NCBI RefSeq assembly: GCF_040939455.1
Contig: NC_134111.1
Span: 56,810,501-56,874,500, forward strand
Source of the DNA: Microcebus murinus
Lineage: Eukaryota; Chordata; Mammalia; Primates; Cheirogaleidae
DNA length: 64,000 nt
Direction of reading: 5' to 3'
The notes below the pieces were generated by a model that was given only the letters and a program-made list of their open reading frames with translations, made no database searches and was not told where the DNA came from. Shown here piece by piece: positions 23,272 through 35,224 of the stretch. Made by a program: the position numbers and the translations under genes. Position 1 is the first letter of the stretch. Each line of letters begins with the position of its first letter.

Positions 23272-24689
23272 GAATAGAAAAATACTTAGTGAGTAACATG
23301 GGCTTAATGCCAGCAATTAAGTTTTAGTATAAGGCCATATTTATTAAAATAAAATGCAATGCACACAAGAAAAACACTACAAGTCTCAGGAACTACTTTA
23401 GGAACCACAACAAAATTTAAGTGACCAGTTGCAAATCAAAGCAGTCATTAAATACATATGTATAGTTATGAAAATGCTTAGAAGGGTTGGGAGCTGCAAA
23501 CTGCATTCCCAGCTTGACAGAAATACACAGCAACTAAATCTAGCATTGTCTGCAAAAGAGACATGCACTCGCTCCAGCAACAGTCAGCAGGATCTAAATT
23601 TAGTTTATAGTCTTAGTGCATTAAAATAGCATCAGGAAGCTCAGGAAGTCTAAAACCATCACACTCCAAGTTTCTGTCTATACTGTTAATAGCTACTTGC
23701 CAAGATCTCTGTTGCCCGTGTGATTATAGCCTATTAAAAAAAAATGTCCTCTGCAAAGTCTTCCCAAGATACAGGAAGTGGAATTAAAGGAATGATTCTA
23801 GAGAAAATAATTGGCAACACAAATGTCACAATGTTGGTATTCATAAGGAATATATCTTAACTTGTAAAAAGAAAGAAGTTTTGTGAGAAGCTTTATGAGG
23901 CTTCTTTATTGTTTACTATAAAAGTTAAAATGCTTTCTCTCTGAGTTCCAGTGTTCAATGGTAAATTAGAAAAGCAAATAAACATTTTTATTTGAAAAGA
24001 AAATCTACTAATTGCCTATAATGTTACTTGGGTAAAAGTTGAAATGGGAAAGCAAAGAACCAAGCCCATGACTGAAAATGGGAAAAGATTAAGATCGTGC
24101 CTCAATGCCTTCATTTCTCTGTTTAATCTCTCTTCTATTCAAACAAACAAAAATCAGGCAGACTAACCTGAAGAGAATCATTATTTTCCCCTCATTTCAC
24201 AAGATCTTTCTTCTAAAACACAGTTGGAGATTTTAAAAAGAATTGCTTTATTTTCTGAAATTTTAGTTCAAGATGTATTCCCTCAAGTGTTCTCAATACT
24301 TGCAATTGTTGCATTCTGCAATCATCTAACAGATACATAACAATGGAAGCATGAATTTAGAAAGAGTTCAGAATTAATCTCCTTTAAGCAAGGATGATGA
24401 ATTTTTTTTTCTATCAAGGGGCCACAAACCAAAAAGAAAAAAAAGTAGTGACCTCATAAAGTCATATTGAATAACGTTGGATTTTCCTTTAACAGAAATA
24501 TTTGTGATTCCTTCCACTCAGGATCAGGTTATTTTCCCTGTGTTAAGATTTATGAGATACAAAATATATCTGCTCCAGTTAATCTGTCTCCTCACACTTG
24601 TCCTACACTCCTTGTGCCTACGTGTCTGTGCCTATGACTTTGGCAGAGCACTCACAGTCTCTCAATATATTTTCATCCCTTCTTTATAA
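23272..24689. other. unassigned DNA
   Basis: No repeat or exon recognised; frames are short. Confidence 0.45.
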
Positions 24690-25190
24690 ATAGATCACTA
24701 ATCTTTAGCTTGGTACATAGCTACCTGGAATAAAGTCTACATTTCCCAGCCTCTCTTGTAGCCAGGAGTGGCCATATGACAAAGTTCAGGCCATGCAGGA
24801 TTTCCAGGTACTATATTTCCTAAAAAGAGAGGAAGTGCCCGTGTTTCTTTCTTGTTGCCTGGGATGTAGTTATAACGACTGGTGCCCGAGAAGCCACGTA
24901 GGACATTGAGGTGAGAGCTGTGTGCCTGAGGATGCCAAAGCAAAAGAAAATAAAAACCTGGCTCCCTGACAACATGGAGTATCACATCAGGCATGGATGA
25001 CTGACAAAATAGGTTTAGGTAAAGAAGAAATACATTTCTATTTTGCTCAAGCAATTGTTATTTTGGATTTTCCGTCAGTACAGGTGACCCTAATCCAATT
25101 TCTAAGCAGTATTAATGGAGTTCAGGTTGTGTGTTTTTTTGGAACTCTCTCAACTTCCCATTCTTACAGAAATTTATCTCTACATTGAAC
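24690..25190 (+). mobile_element. possible ancient LTR fragment
   Basis: Contains TTTCCCAGCCTCTCTTGTAGCCAGGAGTGGCCATATGACAAAGTTCAGGCCATGCAGG, then AAAACCTGGCTCCCTGACAACATGGAG. This layout (GTGGCCATGTGAC.., GAGCCTGGGTCCCTGATGAC) occurs in old MaLR/MER LTRs. Diverged and without clear ends. Confidence 0.38.
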
Positions 25191-25264
25191 TAGGACTTGC
25201 TATCTACACATTCCCACATGATTTTGAGCTTTTACAATATCATATATAAAAATTTATCAATTTG

Positions 25265-25392
25265 AATTTATCCTATGTCCCCACAATGAGATTATAAATT
25301 CCTTCAGGTAAGAAATTGTGTTTTCTACCTCTTGCATTCTCAATGCTTTGTAAATGTTAGATACTCACATATCTGTCAGTAGTTTAATATAT
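25265..25392 (+). mobile_element. LINE-2 3' end
   Basis: TGTCCCCACAATGAGATTATAAATTCCTTCAGGTAAGAAATTGTGTTTTCTACCTCTTGCATTCTCAATGCTTTGTAAATG mirrors the L2 end 'CCCCACTAGACTGTAAGCTCCTTGAGGGCAGGGACTGTGTCTTC...CAGTGCCTGGC'. Very diverged. Confidence 0.5.
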
Positions 25393-25403
25393 AGAAGGAA
25401 CTG

Positions 25404-25716
25404 CAGTCAGGTGTCACATAATGACATTTCAATCAATGATAGATCACATATACAATTGTGGTCCCATAAGATTATCATAACATATTTTTACTGTGCTTTT
25501 TTCCATGTTTTCCATGTTTAGATATGGCTAAATACACAAACTGTCTATAGTATGTAGTACAGGTGTGTAGCCTAGGAGCTATAGGCTATACCTATTGCTG
25601 TATAACACTAGCAACCTAGAAGCTAGCTATACCATCTAGGTTTGTGCAACTACACTCCATGATGTTTGCAGGACAAAATCTCCTAAAACCTCATTTCTAA
25701 GCAATGTATGACTGTA
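25404..25716. mobile_element. Tigger-type MITE (Tc1/mariner class)
   Basis: Left end CAGTCAGGTGTCACATAATGAC and right end AAGCAATGTATGACTG are inverted. The interior has GGTCCCATAAGATTATCATAACATATTTTTACTGTG, GTGTAGCCTAGGAGCTATAGGCTATACC and CATCTAGGTTTGTGCAACTACACTCCATGATGTTTGCA, a very common primate MITE. About 313 bp. No coding content. Confidence 0.85.
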
Positions 25717-26389
25717 ACTTTGTTTCAAGCAAGTAGAAGATACTTATAGTCTGGCAGATTCAGCAAGAAGACTGAGTTCCTTAATCTCTGTCAGCACTTG
25801 TGAGAAACTGTCCTAAATCAACCCTGGCTCATAGATATATCCTTGGATCTGGTTTCTTGCATTCCATGGACCCAGGAAACAGCCTCAGATGGCAATCATT
25901 CTGTGCTTCTATTAAAATTCTAAGTACTCTTCAATTTCATTTCTTATTGACAGTTATTATTATTACTATTATTTTAGCAAAGAACAATAGCAATTTGAAG
26001 ATATTCTTATCCTGTAGGCCCACGGGAGTTACAATGTCAGGCTGAGTCACCTCTCAGCCCCAAAGATTTCTACCCAGTTAGGTCTTCCCAAGTGCTGCTC
26101 AAGGTTTATCAATTGATTTTGAATTCCTGAGTCTTGACAATCTTAAATAAATGGAATGTGTATATTTCTTATTTATGCTTTTGATTGCCCTATCAAGCCT
26201 GATTACTGATTTCTCTCCATTTTGTCTTAATTTTGTTTGAAACCTATGACTTCAAAGTGACTATAGTTTTGACTACAAATAGATCTGGATGTTAAGAAAT
26301 GGCTCCACCTTCTTTTTCATTTCCTTTATTTTTAAAGATAAGCTTTTTACTTTGGAAAAATTTTAGATTTATCTCATTTACTTTTGATA
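25717..26389. other. unassigned DNA
   Basis: No family recognised. Confidence 0.45.
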
Positions 26390-26975
26390 ATAAATTTATG
26401 CTTATTTCAGGAATGCAAAATTGGTTAAACATTCTAAAATCAATCTAATTTTTACCATTTCAACAGAATAAAGAAGAAAAATCATGCAACCATATCAATA
26501 AATGTAGAAAAGGCATTTTAAAAAATGAAATAGTCATTCTTTACAAAAAAATCTTAGTAAACTATAAGTAAAATGGAACTTCCTTAATTTGAAAAAGTGT
26601 TTCTCAATAGATAAATTATGGTGTATTTGCAATATAAAATACTATTCAGTAATAAAGATGACTCAAGTATAGCGATATAAAACATTTCTAAAGAAGAATA
26701 ATAAAAAAAATTCTATGATTCCATTTATAGAAAATTTAAAAACAGGCAACACTACACTATAATGTTAGAAGTCAGGATAATGATTATCTTTGGGAAAGAG
26801 GGTTGTGGTTATTGGTTTACAACAGAGCAAAACAGGTCTTTTGGTTGCTGATAATGTTTTATTTCTTGACCTGGGTTTTAGTTCTTAAGTGTATTAACTT
26901 TGTTATAATTCATTAAGGCAAACGCTATGACTTATAAACTTTTCTGAGCTATGTTATACTTCAATATAAAGTTCA
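26390..26975 (+). mobile_element. old LINE-1 with internal deletion
   Basis: 26390-26585 matches L1 ORF2 reverse-transcriptase region DNA (TTCAGGAATGCAAAATTGGTTAAACATTCTAAAATCAAT, ACAGAATAAAGAAGAAAAATCATGCAACC, CAATAAATGTAGAAAAGGCATTT). From about 26586 it jumps to the ORF2 end and 3' UTR (GTGTATTTGCAATATAAAATACTATTCAGTAATAAAGATG ... TATGTTATACTTCAATATAAAGTT). The missing middle points to an internal deletion. Non-coding. Confidence 0.72.
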
Positions 26976-27124
26976 TTTGAAATATTCTTCTTCATGACTT
27001 TTATCCAGTTTCCTTCCACCTTTCCTGTTTTTCACTTTAGAGTGTTAAATAGTAAAACCTAAAATCTTGAGGCTGTGAGATAAAACATATTACTGTAATT
27101 ATTAAAAGTAGTAAGTCATGTTAC

Positions 27125-27318
27125 AATATATAGCAGTTCACAAAATTTCATTTCCTTTATCTCAATACACATAATAACCCTGTGAGAGATAAGCAGCACT
27201 AAAGTTGTGTTTTAAATATAGATATATAAACTGAGACTCACAAGTGGTCAAGTTTAGTTCCCCAAGCTCACACATCCAGAAGGTGGCAGAGTTCAGTCTA
27301 ACACTTCAATTCCTTATC
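27125..27318 (+). mobile_element. MIR SINE
   Basis: AATAACCCTGTGAGAGATAAGCAGCACTAAAG, then ATATAAACTGAGACTCACAAGTGGTCAAG, CTCACACATCCAGAAGGTGGCAGAGTTCAG. Canonical MIR order, moderately diverged. Confidence 0.75.
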
Positions 27319-28257
27319 CCTAGATTGTTGCTCTTTCTCTCATACATGTAGCCATTTAAAATAATATATAACCTGAATAAATCTATGATTTGAATGACTG
27401 GGTTTTTTTTTTTAATTTAATTCTGACTAGACTCATTGTAAGTCTTCCAAACTGGCACTGCAATTTTTCTCCTAAGCCTCTTTGTTTTTAAAACTAAATG
27501 TATTTACGCAGGTCAATAACAGAAGGACGACATTTTCCATTTATTTTTATTTTCTTCACATTAAATATATGCATGAAAAATGTTTCATAACTTTTTAAAT
27601 ATAGCACTAAATTTCAAATGTGGGTAGGATTCTGTTTTGGGTGCTCTTTTAAACTTAAACTATAGTAACATAACTAAACTGTTTAGGAACCTTATGTTCT
27701 GAAGTTCTTTAGTTGATTTTCCTAGTCTTAAGAAAAGGAAGAATTGTCAGTTTCCTTCCTAGTGGCTATACAATAAGAAATATGAAAGAAAAAGAAATAT
27801 TTTAGATTATGGTTAGAGAAATAGGTTAGAATACTTTGGTAATAAAATAATTTTATGACTATGATCACTCTGTATAGCTTAAATACTCTTTGATCACAAT
27901 AGAATATAGCTCTAACTTCTACCAAGTATTTTAAAATTGCATACCTTTGATCACAATGGGTCCCAGGAAAATGGGTTCATGTACCTCAAATGACATCTTC
28001 TACACTATTAGAAGATAATAATTCAGAGATTTGCAAAACTGATAATGTGGGTACCAGTCTCATCTGTGGGGGATGGTTGCAGTTTCCATTGGTGATAGTA
28101 GTGTGTGTTGGTAGAGACTTTATGTCGAAAGCCTGGCAAGAAGCATCAACAGTCTACGATGGGCATTCCCATCATACATGTTCTGTAACTCAATGTATGG
28201 GAATTATTCAAAGAAAACAACTAATGACCCACCTACAATCTTGTAAGATTTGCCTAT
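27319..28257. other. unassigned AT-rich DNA
   Basis: No family or exon recognised. The 89-codon frame at 27990-28259 has no recognisable domain. Confidence 0.45.
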
Positions 28258-28397
28258 GAGGATATTTGCTATAAGGAGTATTTATAATAGTAAAAAACTT
28301 ACTGTAGCATAAATGTCACATAACAAAAATTAAATTACCTTTGGCACATTCATAAAAGGAGATACTTTACAGCCATTAAAAACAATACTGTAAGTTG
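28258..28397 (+). mobile_element. old LINE-1 (L1ME-like) fragment
   Basis: AGTATTTATAATAGTAAAAAACTTACTGTAGCATAAATGTCACATAAC, CATTCATAAAAGGAGATACTTTACAGCCATTAAAAACAATACTG follows 'TATTTATAATAGTGAAAAATTGGAAACAACCTAAATGTCC...GGAATACTATGCAGCCATTAAAAA'. May continue at 29360. Confidence 0.6.
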
Positions 28398-29359
28398 GGA
28401 ATTGTTGAGAGATAGTACTTGGCTGAGCAAATCAATCATATTCAAATCCCGTCCTCTACCAGTCACTTTTCACCTGTAATGCTATCGAAGGTCACCCATG
28501 TGACAGGGTCAAGCAATGAAAAATACATTATACTGAGGCTCCCATAACTTTCAACACATGACAACAGAAACTGTTCTTGCTGACACCTTTTCCCCGCATC
28601 AGTGGGACCTGCTTTTCCTTATTGCAGTGTTCCACTTCCCCACCCTACCACCTTTTGTGACCCTACCCCCTTCCAGCAGGTCCAAGGTGCAATATTTGAA
28701 TTTCTGTTCTGCTTTATTTGATGGTCTTTCCCTCTATTTCCACATTCAGGGAAAACAGGATTTGCTGGGTCTGTGTCCTTCTCCCAGCTTCTTTCCATTT
28801 CCCACTGTTCTTGTTATAACTAAGAAGTAAATACCCTTTTATTTTTAAAACTGATCTTTTTTATCCCTTCTTTCTCATCTCTTATGTTCTGATTCCAAAA
28901 CCCTAGCAACAGTTTCCTTGTTCATTAACCACACTCTGAAGCCTTTTTGCCTTCTAACTGTGGTTTAATGCTGTCTCTAAACAATCTTTTATACTACAGT
29001 TTAGACTGATTATGGTACAGGCCTGTATAATCTTTTTCTTAGTCCTTGGGTTTGTGATCATTTCACTGAGTTTTGATTCCTCCTGAATCCATGAAGGAAA
29101 TGTTCCCCTTACCCCCACTTCCAACCTAATTGAGATCTCATATGCTATCTTTAAAAAAAATTAACTCTGTTTCCCTATGAGGTTGAATCAGTATTTTGGG
29201 TTTCTGAAGTTCATAGCTGAGATCAGAGCTCATGTACTATAAGCTAAAGGTCCCCAGTCAGGAAGTACAGTCATCCCTAAAGCAGTGGGGAGCAGCTGGC
29301 TGGTAGAGGAATGGCCCAGTTATGCAGCATCCCAGCTTCCTTCTCTGTCTCTGTATATA
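28398..29359. other. unassigned block between two L1ME-like pieces
   Basis: Pyrimidine-rich at 28600-28910. No family recognised. Its position between two same-orientation L1 3' pieces suggests it could be a later insertion, but no TSD was found. Confidence 0.4.
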
Positions 29360-29652
29360 AATGTCTTTTAATGGCATAATACAAAGAAACAGTGGCAAAT
29401 AATCAAGTGGGACAAAAAGTACCTACCAAATAGTAGGTACAAAACCATCTCTTTGTGTTTAAAGAACAATGTCCCCCACAGCCACACATGGAATTAAGAT
29501 GAGACACACTGGTGGCTAATGGTAGCTATCTCTGAGTGGTGGAAAGTGCACAGTGGGGTGGTTGTTGGGGTTTAATTTCTCTTATATTTTCATGTCTATT
29601 ATCTATGAAGTGTTTTACAACAACAAACTTGTGTTGCTTTTTATCATTAGAG
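29360..29652 (+). mobile_element. old LINE-1 (L1ME-like) 3' end
   Basis: GGCATAATACAAAGAAACAGTGGCAAATAATCAAGTGGG, then CACACTGGTGGCTAATGGTAGCTATCTCTGAGTGGTGGAAAG, TTTAATTTCTCTTATATTTTCATGTCTATTATCTATGAAGTGTTTTACAA. This is the 'GGTTATCTCTGGGTGGTGGGA' 3'-UTR pattern of L1M elements. Confidence 0.6.
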
Positions 29653-31576
29653 AACATTAATGTTCATTTCTTTTTCTAAACATGAAATTGGATGCTTTAT
29701 CTTGAACACCTTGAACACACCATGTTAAGGATGTACATTTATTTTTTCTGTTTTCAATTTTTCCTGATTCCCCAATTTCATCATCTTTTGGTACCATTCT
29801 CATATGACATTCCCTTATTTTTTACTTTAAAATAAGAAATCTTATAGATTTAAAGAAGAATGGTTTTTTCACATGTCTTGAGTATGGACATTAGAACCTT
29901 CTAATAATAATAATAATGATGATGAGCACATATTATCTAGTTTTCAAGACCCGGGTTTGAAAACTCCCATTTATACTTACAATATGCTAGGAGGAATCTC
30001 CTTTAGCAAATCAAAATCATGAAAGATGTCAGTGACTATTTCTAACCACTCTAAATGTGTGTTCCAAATAACCTTTATGTTCAGATTGGAAATAATTTCT
30101 GGACACATTTGTACTCAGAGTTTAGTTTGTTGGTGGACCATAGTTGCAGAGTGGCTTCCACTTTACCCTGTTCAGGGTAAGCAATTATATCTTCACTCTC
30201 CGCTCAGCAGCAACAAAGAACAAGAAACACTACCTTATAAACAAAACAGGAAAGCTTTAGGTTACTTAAACTCACCTTCTAAGCTTGTTCCACTTTAAGA
30301 GGCAAAATAAAATATTCATGCACTACCATTATGTGGTTTAGCAAAGAGGAGGGCATTTCCTCTTACTTATATTAATCCATGATTTTCCATTGTCTCATAC
30401 CAAGTCAATAATTTACACTCACAACTACCTTATTTATGAATGAGGGAGACAGACAAAATAAGGGTTGTGCAAACTATGCTTGTCAAATAACATTAGAACC
30501 CACAAGTGAGACAATTAATCAATCTTCCTGACAACATAACAAATACACTGAATCACATTTCCAACATTCACTGGCACTTTAAAGACAAAACTCTGCCTAG
30601 TTCATCCACAGAATAACCTATTTTCACAAAGGATATTCAAAGATGCCCAAGGTAACCTACCCTCCCTGAGGATTTAGGAAACCTAAACAAATATTGAATG
30701 CAAGTTTATTTTTCTGAATTAAAATTTTAAGGACTTTAAGTGAAACAGCAATACTAAAAGTAATTTAACATTTTAAAGATAATTCAAAGTGCTTAACTCA
30801 TTTAATATAATTATCTCTTAACATTGTTATATAGTCTGTATTTTCCTAGTGCTCTTTAGAAAGGACAAAATATCCTTCCTTATACCGTAATTTTCCCCTT
30901 GTCTATATCTAATTGAAGAGCTTTCTATCAGGAAACTTGAAAAATGGATAATTACTACTTTAGGGCCTTTCTTCAACTATGAACTTGGGAATTAGAGTTT
31001 CTGGCCTTGCATAATGAAAAGTGGCTGAATTAAATTTTCTTCATCTAACAAGTATCACTTTTTTTTTTCTTTTGGTAAAAAGTTTCTTACAGAAGCTCTC
31101 TTAATAGCCACTGGCAAAGCACATAATTCTACTACTGAAACAATGAGATCTATTTTCCAGATCATCAATCTTCATTCTCCAGACAGATACAATTGTTTGA
31201 AGAGTTGCAATTACATTATCCCTTGATGCTTCTTCAGCCTCCACATTTGACTGATTCCACAGTTAACAATTAAAAGGCCAAAGAATTGAGGATTAATTTT
31301 TATCTCTAATAATAAAAAGTTCACTGCATTGAATTTCTTGGTATCAGCATCATTGCCCTCCTAATTAAAAGTACAATACTTATATAATCTTGCAGAAGGA
31401 GAAATGGAAGTCTATACCCATTCATGGACTATAGGTATAGTAACTGCAATCATGTTGACTGTATGGACAGCACAATTTTTTTTCAGCACTTTATATTTAA
31501 TGTAAGCAGATTAGATTCTCTAATATAATACAAATATTGGCAGACAATTTTTTGCATGATATTTTCATTGAATATA
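29653..31576. other. unassigned AT-rich DNA
   Basis: About 1.9 kb without a clear family. A short (AAT)n tract lies at 29899-29915. A weak MIR-like scrap may exist near 30420-30510. Confidence 0.45.
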
Positions 31577-31577
31577 T

Positions 31578-31775
31578 TATTTTATTTATTTTTTTTATTT
31601 CAGGAAAATATTAGAGTACAAACATTTTTGTTACATTTTATATCACTGCCTCTCCTTAGCAAGGATTAGAGGTATGCCCCTCCCTTCCACAATGCTCACT
31701 GCATCCCTCAAATGTGGGTCTACCCCACCAACCCGCGAATCCCTGGTGAACACCACCACCATTTGAGCACCGTCA
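31578..31775 (-). mobile_element. antisense L1 3' end (lemur-type)
   Basis: Begins with a reversed tail (TTTATTTATTTTTTTTATTTCAGG), then AAAATATTAGAGTACAAACATTTTTGTTACATTTTATATCACTGCCTCTCCTTAGCAAGG. The same sequence occurs at 63216-63293, where TSDs prove it is an L1-type 3' end inserted antisense. The distal part (to about 31775) is assigned by continuity only. Confidence 0.65.
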
Positions 31776-31796
31776 GAGGCAGAAGAGTAAAGAATG

Positions 31797-31979
31797 CATA
31801 ATGAGTGATATGTGCACCATCTGGGGGATGGTCATGCTGGAAACTCAGACTTGTGGGGAGAGGGGGGAAAGGGCATTTATTGAAACCTTAAAATCTATAC
31901 CCCCATAATATGCTGAAATTAAAAATAAAATAAAATAAAATAAAATAGAAATCTAAAAGCGATTAAATGAAAAAAAAAA
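31797..31979 (+). mobile_element. L1 3' end, severely truncated
   Basis: CATAATGAGTGATATGTGCACCATCTGGGGGATGGTCATGCTGG, then AAAATCTATACCCCCATAATATGCTGAAATTAAAAATAAAATAAAATAAAA. Same 3' UTR as the L1 ending at 34405. A possible 8-bp TSD (AAAGAATG) is at 31789-31796 and 31980-31987, after a second A-run. Confidence 0.8.
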
Positions 31980-31987
31980 AAAGAATG

Positions 31988-32221
31988 TGAATGACTGGCT
32001 GACAGATAGAACAATGCTTTGTGTGTACAATTTATGATAGCTTTCCTTGATTCCCCCAAACCAGGGTTCCCTCAATCTCCTTGCTCCTAAAATCAGGAAA
32101 GAAAAAATACACCAAACGCTCTATGAAATAGTGTCAGAAATCACCTAAAAATAATACTATTTATATTTTAACATTAAAAATTATCTTCATATGGTAAAAA
32201 CTAAATGGCATGGCTTTCATC
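31988..32221. other. unassigned DNA
   Basis: Flank of the twin-primed L1; no family recognised. Confidence 0.45.
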
Positions 32222-32233
32222 TAACAAAAGGGA

Positions 32234-32880
32234 TTTAATAGGGATTGCATTGAATCTGGAGATCACTTTGGGTAGTATAGACATTTTAACAATATTGAGT
32301 CTGCCGACCCACAAGAGCATTGTATGGATTTCCATTTGTTTACGTCCTCTGCTATTTCCTTCCTCAGTGTTTCATAGTTCTCCCTGTAGAGGTCTTTTAC
32401 ATGCTTAGTTAAGTATATTCCTAGGTACTTTATTTTCTTTGTTGCTATTGTGAAGGGTATTGAGTCTTTGATTTGGTTTTCAATTTGACTGTTATTGGCG
32501 TAAAGGAATGCTTCTGATTTGTGTGTATTGATTTAGTATTCTGAGACTCTACTAAATTCATTTATCAATTCCAGGAGTCTCTTGGTTGAATCCTTGGGAT
32601 TTTCCCTATCATATCATCAGCAAAGAGTTTGATTTCTTCTGCCCCATTTGGATGCCTTTAATTCCACTCTCATGTGTGATTGCAATAGGCAGGACTTCCA
32701 GCACTATGTTGAATAGAAGTGGAGATAGTGGGCAACCTTGCCTGGTTCCAGTTCTAAGTGGGAATGCTTTCAATTTTTTCCCATTCAGTATGATGTTGGC
32801 TGTAGGTCTGTCATATATGGCTTGTATCACTTTTAGGTATGCCCCTTCTATGCTTATTTTGTTAAGTGGGAAAAAAACTC
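32234..32880 (-). mobile_element. L1 ORF2 segment, inverted 5' part of one insertion
   Basis: Antisense frame 32609-32890 encodes the reverse-transcriptase core with the diagnostic [10 protein letters not shown] box, followed by disrupted downstream palm/thumb sequence. Upstream and downstream halves of this L1 lie in opposite orientation but within one TSD, so this is the inverted portion of the copy that continues at 32881. ORF2p is the L1 endonuclease/reverse transcriptase. The frame is closed by many stops and the copy is dead. Confidence 0.92.
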
Positions 32881-34405
32881 TATATAGCAAAAGCTATTCT
32901 AGGCAATAAAACAAAATGGGAGGTATCAATTTGCCAGATTTTAAACTATACTACAAGGCTGTAGTAATTAAATCAGCTTGGTAATAGCGCAAAAATAGGG
33001 ACATAATAGCGCAAAAATAGGGACATTAACCAGTGGAACAGAACAGAGAACCCAGATATAAAACCATCCTGATATAGCCAACTAATCTTTGACAAAGCAG
33101 AAAAAAACATACACTGGAGAAAAGAATCCTTATTCAATAAATGGTGCTGGGAAAACTGGATAGCCACATGTAGAAGACTGAAGCAGGATCCACACCTTTC
33201 ACCTCTAACAAAAATCAACTCACGCTGGGTAACAGACTTAAACCTAAGGTATGAAACTATTAGAATTCTAGAGGAAAACATTGGAATACTCTTCTAGACA
33301 TTGGTCTAGGCAAAGAATTTATGAAGAAGACCCTAAAGGCAATCACAGCAACAATAAAAATAAATAAATGGGACCTGATCAAACTAAAAAGCTTCTGCAC
33401 AGCCAAAGAAACTTTCAAGAGAGCAAACAGACAACCCACAGAATGGAAGAGAATTTTTGCAAGCTACACATCTGATAAGAGGCTGATAACCAGAATCTAT
33501 TTAGAACTCAGGAAAATTAGCAAGAAAAAAAAATCAAACAACCCTATCAAAAAGTGAGAAAAAGGACATGAACAGAAACTTTTCAAAAGAAGACAGAATA
33601 ATGGCCAACAAATATATGAAAAAATGCTCAACATCTCTAATCATCAGGGAAATGCAAATCAAAACTGCAATGAGATATTACTTATCTCCAGTGAGAATGG
33701 CCTTTATCAAAAAGTCCCAAAATAATAAATGTTGGTGTGGATGTGGAGAGATAGGAACACTCCTACACTGCTGGTGGGACTGCTAACTAGTTCAACCTCT
33801 GTGGAAAGCAATATGGAGATACCTTAAAGCGATACAAATGGATCTACCATTTGATCCAGCAATCTCACTACTGGGCATCTACCCAAAAGAACAAAAGACA
33901 CTCTATAAAAAAGACACCTGCACTCGAATGTTTATAGCAGCACAGTTCACAATTGCAAAGTTGTGGAAACAACCCAAGTGCCCATCAATACATGAGTGGA
34001 TTAATAAAATGTGGTATAGGTATGCCATGGAGTACTATGCAGCTTTAAGAAACAATGGTGACATAGCACTTCTTGTATTTTCCTGGCTAGAGCTTGAACT
34101 GATTCTACTAAGTGAAGTATCCCAAGAATGGAAAAACAAGCACCACATGTACTCACCAGCAAATTGGTATTAACAGACCAACACCAAAGTGGACATATAG
34201 GAATAACATTTATCAGGTGTCGGGCAGGTGGGAGGGGGGAGAAGGAGATGGGTATATACATACATAATGAGTGAGATGTGCACCATCTGGGGGATGATCA
34301 GGCTTAAAGCTCTGATTTGAGGGAGGAGAGGGGCAAGGGTAATATACATAACCTTAACATTTGTACCCCCATAATACGCTGAAATAAAAATAAATAAATA
34401 AAAAA
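32881..34405 (+). mobile_element. L1 ORF2 C-terminal part and 3' UTR, sense part of same insertion
   Basis: Sense frames at 33321, 33568 and 33838 encode successive blocks of the ORF2 C-terminal half: the [13 protein letters not shown] stretch, the [16 protein letters not shown] cysteine-rich motif, and DPAISLLGIYPKE / AMEYYAALRN. Frame breaks separate them. The 3' UTR has GCAGGTGGGAGGGGGGAGAAG, GTGCACCATCTGGGGGATG, GTACCCCCATAATACGCTGAAATAAA and a tail. A 12-bp TSD (TAACAAAAGGGA) lies at 32222-32233 and 34406-34417, enclosing both halves. A 22-bp tandem duplication is at 32982-33025. Confidence 0.95.
32982..33025. repeat. 22-bp tandem duplication
   Basis: Two exact copies beginning TAATAGCGCAAAAATAGGGA, inside the L1 ORF2. 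Confidence 0.95.
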
Positions 34406-34417
34406 TAACAAAAGGGA

Positions 34418-35222
34418 AATTTTATTTAGAAATAGACATCTTGGAAAATTACCTGAAGCCAATGGCACAGTTGATCTGTGGATTCCTGTGAATCATTTCA
34501 CAGCTTTTTTCTGCGTGTCAATTCTCTCTTAAGGAAAGTGACTGGTCAAGCCAAAATCTGTATTATTTTATCAAATGTCTCTATATTTTATGCATTTCAG
34601 AATTTGTAGGCTAATTTCAGTATCAGGAGTCATCATCCACAAAAATCTCATAGCTATATTTTCAACTGGATGCAGTATGCTTCCTCACCCTCTACTCTGA
34701 TGTTCTTTGGCATAATTGAGAGCTGTCAAGAATACCCATGGGTGCTTGAGTGGAGTCCAGTACTAAATGGGAGCCAATCATGAAGGAAATAATCCAAATT
34801 ATTGGTAAATTCTGCTGGGGGAAGATGACTAGTACTACATTATCTTTAAGGAATACTACTGTGAACCGTCAATGTCATCCAAATCTGAGAATGAGCTAAC
34901 TAATAAACATCAACTTCAGGAACCTGCATGTTGAAATCTGGTTTTTGGTTCCAGGTTCACAGAGTCACCTGCTATTTGGTATTCTCTTAGGTCATGTTAT
35001 GAACCTCAGATTCCTCTGTTTCAAAATCATGGGATGACTCCAGCATCACTAACTGACCTCCCTTACTTCAAGCCGTATCTCAGTAGGTCCTGCCATGTTG
35101 ATTCTCACTCACTTCTTACAAATAACCCCCCTGTTGAATTATCCACTTGATAAATAAGAAGCTACTATATTAATATTACCACTATTTCCTAGTATATAGT
35201 GTTATAAAGCAGGCATTATGGG
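34418..35222. other. unassigned DNA
   Basis: No family or exon recognised. Confidence 0.45.
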
Positions 35223-35224
35223 AG

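Noticed and set aside
32609..32890. Reverse-transcriptase-like frame as a possible gene or retron
   Set aside because: It is L1 ORF2 by its [10 protein letters not shown] box and the surrounding L1 3' structure with TSD; nothing suggests an independent RT system.
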